Shown in pieces: positions 24,632 to 33,720 of a stretch of 64,000 nucleotides of DNA; position 1 is the first letter of the stretch; the number at the start of each line of letters is the position of its first letter. The position numbers were made by a program, and so were the translations under genes. The stretch lies in assembly GCF_039793925.1 (NCBI RefSeq), contig NZ_JBAMME010000379.1, positions 1 through 64,000 on the forward strand. Direction: 5' to 3'. The stretch is from Thermogutta sp039793925. GTDB taxonomy: Bacteria > Planctomycetota > Planctomycetia > Pirellulales > Thermoguttaceae. The notes under the pieces are model-generated. The model was not told the DNA's origin. It did not search any database and was given only the letters and a program-made list of their open reading frames with translations.

Positions 24632-25484
24632 TAAACCGGTAGTATAGGATCGCCCCGAGTGCCTTGACGCCGTCCCAAGCTCTGATTTTTTTCCCTTCGG
24701 CGTATGTCCGTCCGCAATACGAAACCGGGACCTCATAAATCCGCGCTCCCCATTGTGCGAGGCGGCAAGTAAGCTCGGGCTCAATCGTGAACGTTCGGGC
24801 AGTCAGTCGCAATTGCTTGAGTACGTCTGTGCGAATGGCCTTGTAGCCGGTCTCCATGTCGGTCAGAGTCAAGTCGTTAACCATGTTGGAAACCAGCGTG
24901 AGAAATTTGTTAACCAGGGCGTGCCAGAAGAAGTGCACCCGACGGGTATGCCCGACGAACCGCGAGCCAAACACGGCATCGGCCTGGCCCTTGAGAATTG
25001 GTTCAAGAAGAGCCTGAAAATCCTGGGGATCATACTCGAAATCAGCATCCTGAATGATGGCGACGTCACCGGAGAGATGAGAGATGGCTGTGCGAATGGC
25101 CGCCCCTTTTCCCGTATTTGTGCGATGGCGAATCACTTTGATCCGCGAATCCTGTTCGGCCAATCGCAGAGCCAGCTCATATGATCCATCTGTGGAGCCA
25201 TCATCGACGATGACGACTTCCGTGGCAAGAGAAACTGGAGCCGCCAGCACCCGGCGAACCACTTCTGCAAGCGTCCACCTCTCGTTGTATACCGGGATCA
25301 AGACCGAGAGCTTCCGAAATGCCACCGTCTCTGAGGATTTGCGCTCCATCGCGCCGAGTGTCCCCGGCACCTGCGGAGAAAGGCTTCTCGCGAATCCCTC
25401 GCTCTCGCGGCTGGGCCTTTCTGCCTGGTTATCGCAACAAACAGACGGCGAGCCTTCCGGTCTTAAAATGCCCGACATAGCCAT
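24632..25484 (-). CDS. GT2 glycosyltransferase, dolichyl-phosphate-sugar synthase type, 3' end in gap
   Basis: The GT-A domain begins KLSVLIPVYNERWTLAEVV and contains EVVIVDDGSTDGS, GKGAAIRTAISHLSGDVAII and the metal-binding QDADFEYDPQD. It continues with the DMETGYKAIR and FTIEPELTCRLAQWG blocks typical of polyprenyl-phosphate mannose/glucose transferases, and ends VSYCGRTYAEGKKIRAWDG just before the gap. These cytoplasmic membrane-associated enzymes load a sugar on undecaprenyl phosphate. The start is uncertain: ATG 25484 has a purine-rich stretch before it, and ATG 25349 would give a more standard length. No membrane helices are visible in the part present. Confidence 0.85.
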
Positions 25485-25843
25485 AGGGAATCCTTTCCCT
25501 GAGGAGGACAAATCCAGTCAAAGTCGTGCCGATTTTTAATATAGCCACACCGCTTGCTTGTCGAAAACATCAATTTTGTCACCCGCGGCACTGCCCGCGC
25601 GGCGGGGTCAACATTTCGGCAATTTGGAAACAAAAAAGCGGCGATCGATCGCCGGACTGGGAAGGAAAGATACCCACCGATGAACGGATGGGCTGAGTCT
25701 CGAGAAACCCAGCTCACCAGTCTTTGCCACAAGGCCTCACCAGCAACGTATCAAAGTTTCACAATCCCACCGTCTCCGTTGAACGACTGTCCAGATCGCC
25801 GAAGTTTCGTCGCGTCTCGGAACGGTCTTTTTGTCCCACCGGA
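25485..25843. other. Intergenic region, ~360 bases
   Basis: This lies between the GT2 gene and the phosphofructokinase gene, both on the minus strand. No convincing gene. It should contain the promoter of the glycan cluster, but I see no clear -35/-10 pair or terminator. Confidence 0.45.
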
Positions 25844-27208
25844 TTAGTCAATGCGGCTTTCCAGGTACCGCGGTAGTTGATGGAAGTCCTCCTCGGGACG
25901 AATGAGACGCTCCCTTGCCCGCAATTTGCCGGTCTGCATGAGCTCCTCAAATCGCGGATAGAGCAACTGCAATTGGCCGCTGACCGAGACCATGACACCG
26001 TCCAGCTTCCGCTCAACCAGAGCGCGGTACGCACCCACCCCGAGCTGGCTACCGAGGATGATGTCAAACGCCGTGGGACGATGGCAACGGACTTCATATC
26101 CGAACTGCAAACTGTTGATCTTTTTCTTTTTCTTGCCGGTCCGTTCCACGTAAAGATCGTTAACCAGTCGCGCGATCCGGCCCGTGAATTTGATCTGAGA
26201 TACGGGGAAATGTCCGAACGGGTCAGGCTCCAGTTGGGCGAACTCCTCTTCCGAAACGCACTTGCGAAGATCCTCCAGCGGGAAGTATTCGCCCATCCCT
26301 TCCGCGAAGACGACCACGCCGTAAGATTTACCTTCTTTTTCCCGCGCAATAATCGTGTCGACGACGCGGTTGGCCATGGCTTTAAGGTCGATGACTTCCC
26401 GCATTTGGGGCTTCCCCGTTTCGGGATCGATCACCTTTTGACCTGTTTTTGGGTTGATCGTCTCTTCTGTGGTCCACCATTCGGGAGGGATATCTTCCAA
26501 ACTAATAATGAGGGACGCTTCCCCGGCGATCCCCGCACCGTACGCCAGCCAGCCCGCCTTCCGTCCCATGACCTGAACGAAGAAGTACGCCCCGGCCGCC
26601 CGGGCATCGGCCAGCAGATTGCGGACCTGGGTGGCCAGCATATCCACCGCGGTGAAATATCCGAATGTGAAGTCAATCCCCTCGTAGTCGTTGTCAATGG
26701 TCTTCGGAAGATGCACGACCGCAATTCTCCGTCCCAAGTTGGGATGCCGATCCTGGAAGAGTTTGAACTTCGCTGCGGTGGTCAGGGTATCGTCCCCCCC
26801 AATGGAGATGAGGGCATCCACGCCAAGCGACGAGAGCGCCTCATGGACCGTCTTGAGCGGCGCTGTTTTCGCCGGGTCGTCCAGGTCTTCGTACGTATGG
26901 ACGCCTTTTCCGGGATTTGCCCGCGCTGTGCCGATGATAATCCCCTGCTGACTTCGCACCAGTTCGAGGTCCTCATGCCGCAGGCGAAGGTAGTGTTTTC
27001 CCTCCTGAAGGGGTTTGTCGGGCGTGTATTCCATCAGATATGTGTAGCCCTGGCGGATACCCAGCACTTCAATCCCCATCCTGGAAAACGCGATCGCGGC
27101 ACTGGCGATCACGGCATTGGCAGCGGGTGCCGGCCCGCCAGAAAACAAGATGGCCACACGTTTGATTGGCGATTCTACTTTGACCGGACTTTTCAAGGCC
27201 TGACTCAT
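25844..27208 (-). CDS. pfp: Diphosphate-dependent phosphofructokinase (PPi-PFK)
   Basis: 454 residues from ATG 27208, with GAGGTG upstream. Phosphofructokinase motifs appear in order: VAILFSGGPAPAANAVI, LISIGGDDTLTTAAK (about residue 136), HLPKTIDNDYEGIDFTFG (about residue 170) and QVMGRKAGWLAYGAGIA. The second aspartate of GGDDT and the lysine of PKTIDND are the residues that mark use of pyrophosphate instead of ATP (ATP enzymes have GGDGS and PGTIDND). The enzyme interconverts fructose 6-phosphate and fructose 1,6-bisphosphate reversibly, in glycolysis and gluconeogenesis. It follows accC on the same strand after 194 bases. Confidence 0.92.
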   Translation of the reverse strand: MSQALKSPVKVESPIKRVAILFSGGPAPAANAVIASAAIAFSRMGIEVLGIRQGYTYLMEYTPDKPLQEGKHYLRLRHEDLELVRSQQGIIIGTARANPGKGVHTYEDLDDPAKTAPLKTVHEALSSLGVDALISIGGDDTLTTAAKFKLFQDRHPNLGRRIAVVHLPKTIDNDYEGIDFTFGYFTAVDMLATQVRNLLADARAAGAYFFVQVMGRKAGWLAYGAGIAGEASLIISLEDIPPEWWTTEETINPKTGQKVIDPETGKPQMREVIDLKAMANRVVDTIIAREKEGKSYGVVVFAEGMGEYFPLEDLRKCVSEEEFAQLEPDPFGHFPVSQIKFTGRIARLVNDLYVERTGKKKKKINSLQFGYEVRCHRPTAFDIILGSQLGVGAYRALVERKLDGVMVSVSGQLQLLYPRFEELMQTGKLRARERLIRPEEDFHQLPRYLESRID

Positions 27209-27402
27209 ACCCAATTCACCTCTTTGTCACGAAACCGAACGACTCTCCATTCCCCGAATAACGATGGTCCCTCACGGAAAGTCCTACACAGACCAGAATC
27301 CGCCCCGTCGAGCGCTCCGCCCGTTTGCCCTACTTTAATACGCTTGTCTCGACGACCGGTTTTCCCGCGATGACGTGCAGTACTGTGCCGCCGCACGCGG
27401 CG

Positions 27403-28770
27403 CTATTTTTTGCCCCCCTCTTGCTGGCTTGGCAAGAATGTTCGTTCGACGAAGGTGGTGTCTGCCCGGGCATCGACAAACGTGGGATGCGAGAGGATGG
27501 CCTTGCTCAGCTCGACTGTTGTTTTAATCCCCTCGATCCGCAACTCCTCCAGTGCCCGTCTCATTGCCGCAATCGCCTCGGCTCGCGTAGGCCGGTGGAC
27601 AATCAGTTTTCCGATCATGGAATCATAATGGGGTGACACAACATATCCCGGATAAACATGGGAATCGAAGCGGACACCTGGTCCTCCCGGCACAAACATC
27701 CGTTCGATGCGTCCCGGGGACGGCCGAAAGCCCCGGTCGGGATCTTCCGCATTGATGCGGCATTCGATGGCCACCCCACGGTGCTCCACGTCTTCCTGTT
27801 TGAACGGCAATGGCTCTCCCGCAGCAACCTTGATCTGCAGCTTGATGAGATCCAGACCGGTCACCATCTCCGTAACCGGATGTTCCACCTGAATACGGGC
27901 GTTAACCTCGATGAAATAGAAGTTGAAATGCCGATCCACCAGAAACTCCACTGTACCGGCGTTGTAATAATTCGCGGCCCTGAGCAGTTTGACGGCTGCC
28001 TCACAGATCGCCTGACGCACTTCCTGAGGGAGATTGGGAGCCGGGCTTTCCTCAATCAGCTTCTGATGACGGCGCTGAATCGTGCAGTCACGCTCCCAGA
28101 GGTGGACGACATTGCCATGGTGGTCGCCGATAGCCTGAACCTCCACGTGCCGCGGGTGCTCAATATATTTTTCCAGATAGACGGCACCGTTTCCGAAGGC
28201 GGCTTCGGCTTCCTGCTGCGCCTGCTGAAGCGCAGACTTCAGGGAATGTTCATTCACCGCAATGCGCATTCCTTTGCCACCCCCTCCAGCCGCCGCCTTG
28301 ATGAGAACCGGATAACCGATCTCCCGGGCGACACGAAGAGCTTCCGCCTCCGTCTCTATCGTGCCGTCGCTTCCCGGGACCACCGGCACCCCTACTTTCT
28401 TGGCCAGAGCCCGCGCTGCGTTTTTGTCCCCCAGCAGGGCCATGGCCTCATGGGGAGGCCCAATGAACTCGATCTGGCAACTGCGGCAAACTTCCGCAAA
28501 ATGGGCATTCTCGGAGAGAAACCCGTATCCGGGATGAATCGCCTGGGCATTGCCGATCTCGGCGGCGCTGATCACCCGATCGTACCGGAGATAACTTTCT
28601 GAAGCTTTGGCCGGTCCGATGCAGTACGCCTCGTCCGCGAGCTCCAAGTAAGCCGATCCTCGATCTGCTTCGCTGAAAACCGCTACCGTTTCGATGCCCA
28701 TCTCTCGACAGGCTCGCAGCACCCGAAGGGCGATCTCTCCTCGATTGGCAATCAGAATCCGTTTGAACAT
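27403..28770 (-). CDS. accC: Acetyl-CoA carboxylase, biotin carboxylase subunit
   Basis: 455 residues, full length. Visible motifs are the N-terminal MFKRILIANRGEIALRVLRA, the glycine-rich ATP-grasp loop AAAGGGGKGMRI near residue 163, the EHPRHVEVQ strand, and the active-site VEFLVDRHFNFYFIEVNARI with EHPVTE. The C-terminal domain with CRINAEDPDRGFRPSPGRI is also present. It carboxylates biotin on AccB with ATP and bicarbonate, the first step of fatty acid synthesis. accB lies 75 bases upstream on the same strand, the usual accBC order. Confidence 0.96.
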   Translation of the reverse strand: MFKRILIANRGEIALRVLRACREMGIETVAVFSEADRGSAYLELADEAYCIGPAKASESYLRYDRVISAAEIGNAQAIHPGYGFLSENAHFAEVCRSCQIEFIGPPHEAMALLGDKNAARALAKKVGVPVVPGSDGTIETEAEALRVAREIGYPVLIKAAAGGGGKGMRIAVNEHSLKSALQQAQQEAEAAFGNGAVYLEKYIEHPRHVEVQAIGDHHGNVVHLWERDCTIQRRHQKLIEESPAPNLPQEVRQAICEAAVKLLRAANYYNAGTVEFLVDRHFNFYFIEVNARIQVEHPVTEMVTGLDLIKLQIKVAAGEPLPFKQEDVEHRGVAIECRINAEDPDRGFRPSPGRIERMFVPGGPGVRFDSHVYPGYVVSPHYDSMIGKLIVHRPTRAEAIAAMRRALEELRIEGIKTTVELSKAILSHPTFVDARADTTFVERTFLPSQQEGGKK

Positions 28771-28845
28771 AAGCGATTATGCGTGTGAGGCGGTGGCAGA
28801 CTTCTTCGCGAGAACGCCGAGCGACACGGTTAACCAGCCCCTCCT

Positions 28846-29412
28846 TCAGCCTTGCGTATCCACTTTGAAGAGCGGCTGGCCATACTCCACCGGCTCGCCA
28901 TTTTCTACCAGGACGGCCACAATTTTTCCGGAAATTTCTGCCGGTAGCTCGTTGAAGACCTTCATGGCCTCCACAATACCCACAATCGTTTCCGGATTGA
29001 CGTGGTCCCCTACTTTGACGTACGGGGGAGAATCTGGGTCCGGTGATGCATAAAAGGTCCCGACCATCGGGCTGCGGATGTAGGTGATGTTTTCCTCCTT
29101 GGGGGGAGGGAGAGTCTCACTCTCCCGCGCTGGCGGTTGCGAAGGAGCCGGGGGCTGTACCGTCGTCGCCGGCACGGAAGGCGCAACTCCAGGTGGAAGC
29201 GACGGCACCCAAACCGGCACCGGAGCAGCCGCAGGGGGCGCAACTGCTTCTGGCCCCCGACGGAGACGAATTCGCCTTTCCCCGGAGCGCAAATCAATCT
29301 CGCTGAGATCGTGGGTCCGCATCAGCTCAATCAGTTCCCGGACCCGTCCCACATCAAACACATCCGGCTGGGGCGGCTCTTGTTTGTGCGTTTCGGGAGC
29401 GTCTGAACCCAT
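28846..29412 (-). CDS. accB: Acetyl-CoA carboxylase biotin carboxyl carrier protein
   Basis: 188 residues. The N-terminal helix region (DVGRVRELIELMRTHDLSEI, then RRIRLRR) is typical of AccB. A Pro/Ala-rich flexible linker of ~60 residues follows, then the biotinyl domain SPMVGTFYASPDPDSPPYVK. The attachment motif EAMKVFNE lies near residue 149, with the lysine of AMK receiving biotin. It carries the carboxyl group from AccC to the transferase. It lies 67 bases downstream of the Xaa-Pro peptidase gene and just before accC. The start at 29412 has no obvious ribosome site but fits family alignment. Confidence 0.95.
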   Translation of the reverse strand: MGSDAPETHKQEPPQPDVFDVGRVRELIELMRTHDLSEIDLRSGERRIRLRRGPEAVAPPAAAPVPVWVPSLPPGVAPSVPATTVQPPAPSQPPARESETLPPPKEENITYIRSPMVGTFYASPDPDSPPYVKVGDHVNPETIVGIVEAMKVFNELPAEISGKIVAVLVENGEPVEYGQPLFKVDTQG

Positions 29413-29479
29413 AGGCGAGTGTGCTTCTATAACTGGAAGTTAACTTTCTTGGATTTCCGCAAAGACCTGTCGAGTTGTG

Positions 29480-30589
29480 TCAGACTGTAATAACCTCGTC
29501 CAAATCTTTAGGAAGGCTGGTGAGGACTTCGTGTCCATCGCGGGTGACCAGAACATCGTCCTCGAGCCGAACCCCACCCCAGTTGGGGATATAGATGCCC
29601 GGTTCGACTGTCACCACCATTCCCGGCCGCAGAACGGTTCGCACCTTCGGTCCCAGGCGGGGAAGTTCGTGGATTTCAAGCCCCACCCCGTGTCCCAGAC
29701 CGTGCCCAAAGAGGCGGCCAAATCCTGCCTCTTCAATCACTCGCCGAGCGGCGCGGTCCACATCCTCCGCCGTCACCCCCGGCCGGATAGCATCAATCGC
29801 CGCTTTTTGGGCCTTGAGAACGGTGTTGTAGACTCTTGCGAACTTTGGGGCGATTCTACCAGTTGGGATGACGCGGGTCAAGTCGCTCTTGTACCATCCT
29901 TCATCAGCACCCCAATCTACCAGAACGAATACATCTTCTCTAATTTTCTTCGACGTCGGTATCACGTGGGGAAGGGCTGCCCGAGGTCCAACTCCAACAA
30001 TCGTGGGGAATGCCGACTTCCTCGCCCCGAGAAGCCGCATATGGTGGTCGAGCAAGTCTGCCACCTCTTTTTCCGACTGGTCAGGACGAAGAGTCGCGTG
30101 AACAGCTAGGAAGGCCCGTTGGGCGATTGCCACGGCCGCGCGAATTCTTTGCAGTTCTTCCCGGTCTTTGATTGCCCGCTGCTCTTCGATCCAGTTCTCT
30201 GTTTTGGCAAATTCCGCGCCGGTGACCGCATCCTGAAGTTTGTCAAACGAGACCACTGAAAGGGAGCCGCCCTCCACGCCGACTGTGCTAAGTTTTGCCT
30301 TTTTGATGAGTCGCGCCGCGGCCTGGACAAGGGACACGCCCTGCGGGCGGATGTAGGCGTCCAATCCCGGGCACTCCTCGCGAATTTGCTCGGTGAAACG
30401 CGAGTCGCTAATCAGGATCGCGTGATCCTGCGTCAGCAGCAGATAGCTGTCCTCGCCGCTAAAACCGGTCAGATAGGTAACGTTTTCGGGCTTACTTACT
30501 AGAAAGCCCACTAGGTGCTCGCGCTTCATGCGACGACGTAGTTTGTCGCGCCGCTGGTTGAAATAAGCTGGATCGCTGTGCGTTGCCAT
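29480..30589 (-). CDS. Xaa-Pro aminopeptidase family protein (M24)
   Basis: 369 residues. The N-terminal creatinase-like domain contains FLVSKPENVTYLTGFSGEDS. The C-terminal pita-bread domain has all five metal ligands: the aspartates in VDWGADEGWYKSDLTR, the histidine in GHGLGHGVGLEIHE, and the glutamates in VVTVEPGIYI and GVRLEDDVLVT. It removes N-terminal residues before proline in the cytoplasm, using two metal ions. It heads a probable operon with accB and accC, a neighbourhood often seen in bacteria, frequently with efp, which is not present here. Confidence 0.93.
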   Translation of the reverse strand: MATHSDPAYFNQRRDKLRRRMKREHLVGFLVSKPENVTYLTGFSGEDSYLLLTQDHAILISDSRFTEQIREECPGLDAYIRPQGVSLVQAAARLIKKAKLSTVGVEGGSLSVVSFDKLQDAVTGAEFAKTENWIEEQRAIKDREELQRIRAAVAIAQRAFLAVHATLRPDQSEKEVADLLDHHMRLLGARKSAFPTIVGVGPRAALPHVIPTSKKIREDVFVLVDWGADEGWYKSDLTRVIPTGRIAPKFARVYNTVLKAQKAAIDAIRPGVTAEDVDRAARRVIEEAGFGRLFGHGLGHGVGLEIHELPRLGPKVRTVLRPGMVVTVEPGIYIPNWGGVRLEDDVLVTRDGHEVLTSLPKDLDEVITV

Positions 30590-30871
30590 GCTTTGTTCTC
30601 CGATGAGTCTGGGAGCGTATTGGCGTTAAATTACGAGATTGCTTTAGCCAAGGCAAGTGCGACATCCTGCTCAGCCACTTTTCGGCCGCGTACCGTGGAG
30701 GAGCAACAGTTTTGATGGAAGATGCTCACGGTGGTCTCGCCTGGCACTCAGGGTCAGGAATAACCCCCTTTTTGCAGGCAGTGGAAAATTTCCTTGACCC
30801 GCCGCGAGGGACCGTGTCCACACCCGCTTCTCGCGTGAAGCGTCGGCCGTTTCTCAGACGCCGGTGCGCCC

Positions 30872-32419
30872 TCACAGCTTTTCCGGAGGAGGCACCACGA
30901 ATGGCTCGCGGTACTCGCGCGTGAGGAGACGATCGGCATCCGGGTTGTCGATGAACTTCTCGTGCTCAGCATCAATCGCCAGGCGAGGCCCCAAGGTGAG
31001 CGGTTCTTTTTGCAGGTCGATGCCGTTTTCTTTCAGATGGGCCTCAATGGCGTTCAGAGTGGCCACGCAGTCTTCATTGACCTGAAGCGGTTCCAGGGCA
31101 GCCACCAATTCGCTATGACCCGCTTGGTGACCGAGGAGATAAGAAATATTGGCCAGATGCGTGAGAGCCGTGGAGATATGTGTCTCCTCAACATCAGCAT
31201 TAAGCATATCCTGACGTCCTGCTTTCACAGCTTCCACAAAATTGGCAAAATGATCGCCACCAGAGCTTGGGAGCTTCTCCTTGGGATTTCCCGCTCGATC
31301 GTAGAGCACCACGTTGGCACCCAGGTCACATGCGATGTAACCTTCTTCACCCGCGATCAGCACCGCACCATTGAGGAATGGCCTATCCGTTTTGTGGTTG
31401 CGGACTTCCTGAACGAGCGTCAATCCATTCCCCAAATCGTGGACGGCCACCTGAGTGTTGGGGGTTTCCCCGGCGTCGTGGAAGCCAAGTCGCCCGCCAT
31501 AACTGACCACCCACTGCCCGAGAGTGTAAAACGGCACAAGAATCCTCGCGGTGTCTACACAGTGGATGCAGTTATTCCCGATCTCACCATTGCCGTAGTT
31601 CCAGAACCAATAAATGGATCGAAAACTACATCATTCGGATTAGTNNNNNNNNNNGCCGTAGTTCCAGAACCAATGCCAATCGTAATGAAACGACTTGCGG
31701 GTGACTTTAGCCATTGGTGCCGGTCCAGCCCAGAGGTTGTAGTCCACTCCTGGGGGAATGGGGTAATCGCCCGGTGGCCCAATCGGATTCCGCGGCCGAT
31801 ACATGACGCATCTGATAAGAGTCACCTTGCCGATTTTCCCGGCTTTGATGGCCTCGGCCGCTGCACGATAGCGGCCCTCGGATCGCCGCTGGGTTCCTCC
31901 CTGGCACAGCTTCTGATATTTCCGCGCCGCCTGAACAATGCGGCGTCCCTCGCTAACATTGTGGCTGACAGGTTTCTCTACATAGACGTGTTTCCCGGCC
32001 TGAATTGCCCAAATGGAGGCCAAGGCATGCCAGTGATTGGGCGTAGCGATCGAGACGATATCCACAGCAGGATCAGCCATCACCTCACGAAGGTCCTGGA
32101 CGAATTTCGGGCGATAACCAAATCGGCTGGCAAACCGCTCGAGATACGCCTGTCCCACGTCCCGATCGGCATCGCAGAGGTAGAGGACATGGCAATCTGA
32201 TCGTGAGGCATACGCGGCTGCGTGATCCTGGCCTCGACCACGCACACCTAGAACAGCCACCTGTAGCTTCCCGTTGGGTCCAGCCTTCGCCTCTGCTTGG
32301 GGTGCTGGAGCCTCGCTCGCCCGAAGGGACATCGCCGGTAGCACTCCCGCCGCCAGCGAAGCGAGGATGCTCTCTTGAATAAACGCGCGACGACTCAGTT
32401 GGGTGCGGTCGGAACTCAT
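30872..32419 (-). CDS. Gfo/Idh/MocA-family oxidoreductase with Tat signal, interrupted by assembly gap
   Basis: The N-terminus carries a twin-arginine signal (TQLSRRAFIQESILASLAA). The Rossmann part begins LQVAVLGVRGRGQDHAAAY and contains DIVSIATPNHWHALASIWAI and the EKPVSHNVSEGRR block with the conserved lysine. The protein reads up to HWFWNYG at the N gap (31645-31654). It resumes after it with the same FWNYG, then NGEIGNNCIHCVDTARI, LGQWVVSYGGRLGFHDAG and so on to 30872. Collapsing the 20-base repeat on both sides of the gap gives one uninterrupted frame. Family members oxidise sugars or cyclitols with NAD(P); the Tat signal places this one outside the cytoplasm, usual in planctomycetes. 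Confidence 0.87.
31592..31674. repeat. 20-base direct repeat flanking an assembly gap, with foreign contig end
   Basis: The same 20 bases (GCCGTAGTTCCAGAACCAAT) occur at 31592-31611 and 31655-31674. Between them lie 33 bases of unrelated sequence (31612-31644) and ten N (31645-31654). On the minus strand the 33 bases plus the repeat encode NPNDVVFDPFIGSGTT, a DNA methyltransferase motif. This is an assembly artefact at a shared k-mer, not a biological repeat. Confidence 0.85.
31645..31654. other. Assembly gap (10 N)
   Basis: Ten N inside the Gfo/Idh/MocA gene. The contigs on both sides overlap by at least 20 bases, so probably no sequence is missing. Confidence 0.99.
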
Positions 32420-32639
32420 GCCGTAGTCTCCTCAATTTGTGTTGAACTCGGCCGTTTCGATTAAGGCTGCTTTCTCCCCGTGGTTCTACCGAAAGAATGC
32501 TAGCAAAGCGGAGTAGGAAGCTCCGGTTCTCAAGACCTGTCAGCCGTCGCCATTATATCACGTGTCGACAGGGTGTCCTATCATCAAGATAAGTCATGCG
32601 AGGTTCCCGTCTCATTTACGCCGATTTGAGGGCTCCGCC

Positions 32640-33527
32640 TTGAACGCACTCGACACCGTCATTCAAATCTGGTGGTTCATAATGGGCGCCGTGGTGGGAA
32701 GTTTCCTCAACGTCGTCATCCACCGGCTGCCGCGAGGTGAAAGTCTGATCTGGCCGGGCTCGCACTGTCCCCGCTGCGGGCATCCCATCCGCTGGTTTGA
32801 CAATCTTCCTGTCCTCAGTTGGCTGATTTTACGAGGCCGATGCCGCGATTGTGGTGCTCCTATTTCGGTACGCTATCCGCTCGTGGAAGCCATTTCCAGC
32901 CTGATTGTCGGCTCCGTAGCACAGCTAGTCAACGGGGGCCACTGGAGCAAATGGTTGGCTGGAGTCGCTGGAATGGATCACCCCGCGATTGTAAGTCTCC
33001 TGCAGGTGATTTGTCTTTCGGCCTTCTTGCTGACCGTCCTCGTGGTTGCAGCGATCAACTGGGATGGCAACTCCGTTCCACTTCTTGTATGGACACCCTG
33101 CATCAGCGTCACGATTCTGGCGTACGGATTTACGTCGGTTTGGTCTGTCGAGAGCGATATCCCCTTGCTGCGCGAAAGTCCTTTAACCCTGCCATTTTGG
33201 GCTGATCTGCTCCTGGCCACGGCTTTGGGATGGGGTTCGGATATTCTCAATCGCCGTGTCCAGAAGCGGTTCAATCGCACCAGCCACGCCGATTTTCATT
33301 CATGGGAATGGACTTTCGCCACAGGGATCGCAGCCGTCGTTTGGCCAGCACCGGTAGGGATTCTCCTGGGAGCTCTGGCGATCGTTTTACAGGGCTGGGT
33401 GTCTTCGGCGAAATTCCGGGGGAGCCGCAAAAGCACTCGTTCGCAAGCAAAACGGGCGCGCTGCATTCGGGGAGCCAGTCTCGCTCTCTGGGGGCTGGCC
33501 AACTGGGGGCTTCTCTTTCTCGTATAA
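32640..33527 (+). CDS. Prepilin peptidase-like protein with degenerate protease site
   Basis: TTG 32640, preceded by GAGGG at suitable distance, gives 295 residues; a GTG start at 32562 has no ribosome site. The N-terminus is the classic prepilin peptidase start (MGAVVGSFLNVVIHRLPRGE) with the zinc-binding pairs in CPRCGHPIRWFDNLPVLSWL and CRDCGAPISVRYPLVE, the methyltransferase-associated domain. About seven membrane helices follow. The catalytic aspartates expected in IDLD...IPD and in GxGD are not seen; the corresponding stretches read INWDGNSVP and HSWEW. The protein may have kept only the N-terminal function or be inactive. Two Tad assembly modules at 56825-64000 make pilin processing relevant in this genome. 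Confidence 0.75.
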   Translation: MNALDTVIQIWWFIMGAVVGSFLNVVIHRLPRGESLIWPGSHCPRCGHPIRWFDNLPVLSWLILRGRCRDCGAPISVRYPLVEAISSLIVGSVAQLVNGGHWSKWLAGVAGMDHPAIVSLLQVICLSAFLLTVLVVAAINWDGNSVPLLVWTPCISVTILAYGFTSVWSVESDIPLLRESPLTLPFWADLLLATALGWGSDILNRRVQKRFNRTSHADFHSWEWTFATGIAAVVWPAPVGILLGALAIVLQGWVSSAKFRGSRKSTRSQAKRARCIRGASLALWGLANWGLLFLV

Positions 33528-33720
33528 AAGACAGCGACACGTCAGGTCAGTTCTTTCCGAACAATCAGAATAAACCGCGTGTCCACTTTGAGAGGGGCCA
33601 CGTTCAGGAGGGATTGACCTTGGAGAAATTCCACCTTCTGGGTAATCTGCAAGAGTCGGGAGGGTGTCACGAGATTCGCAAAACCATCCCATTTTCCCTG
33701 TTTAACAACCGAGGCATGAT

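Noticed and set aside
25877..27373. 498-codon open frame on the plus strand
   Set aside because: It runs antisense through the phosphofructokinase gene, with codon use and composition explained by the GC-rich third positions of that gene; no family resemblance.
27658..28602. 314-codon plus-strand open frame
   Set aside because: Antisense to accC, whose motifs are complete on the other strand.
31592..31674. Short direct repeat as an insertion-sequence target duplication
   Set aside because: The enclosed segment is 33 foreign bases plus an N run, and the two copies are contig-end overlap, not a target-site duplication.
30962..32200. 412-codon plus-strand open frame across the assembly gap
   Set aside because: Antisense to the Gfo/Idh/MocA gene and kept open only because N bases do not stop translation.
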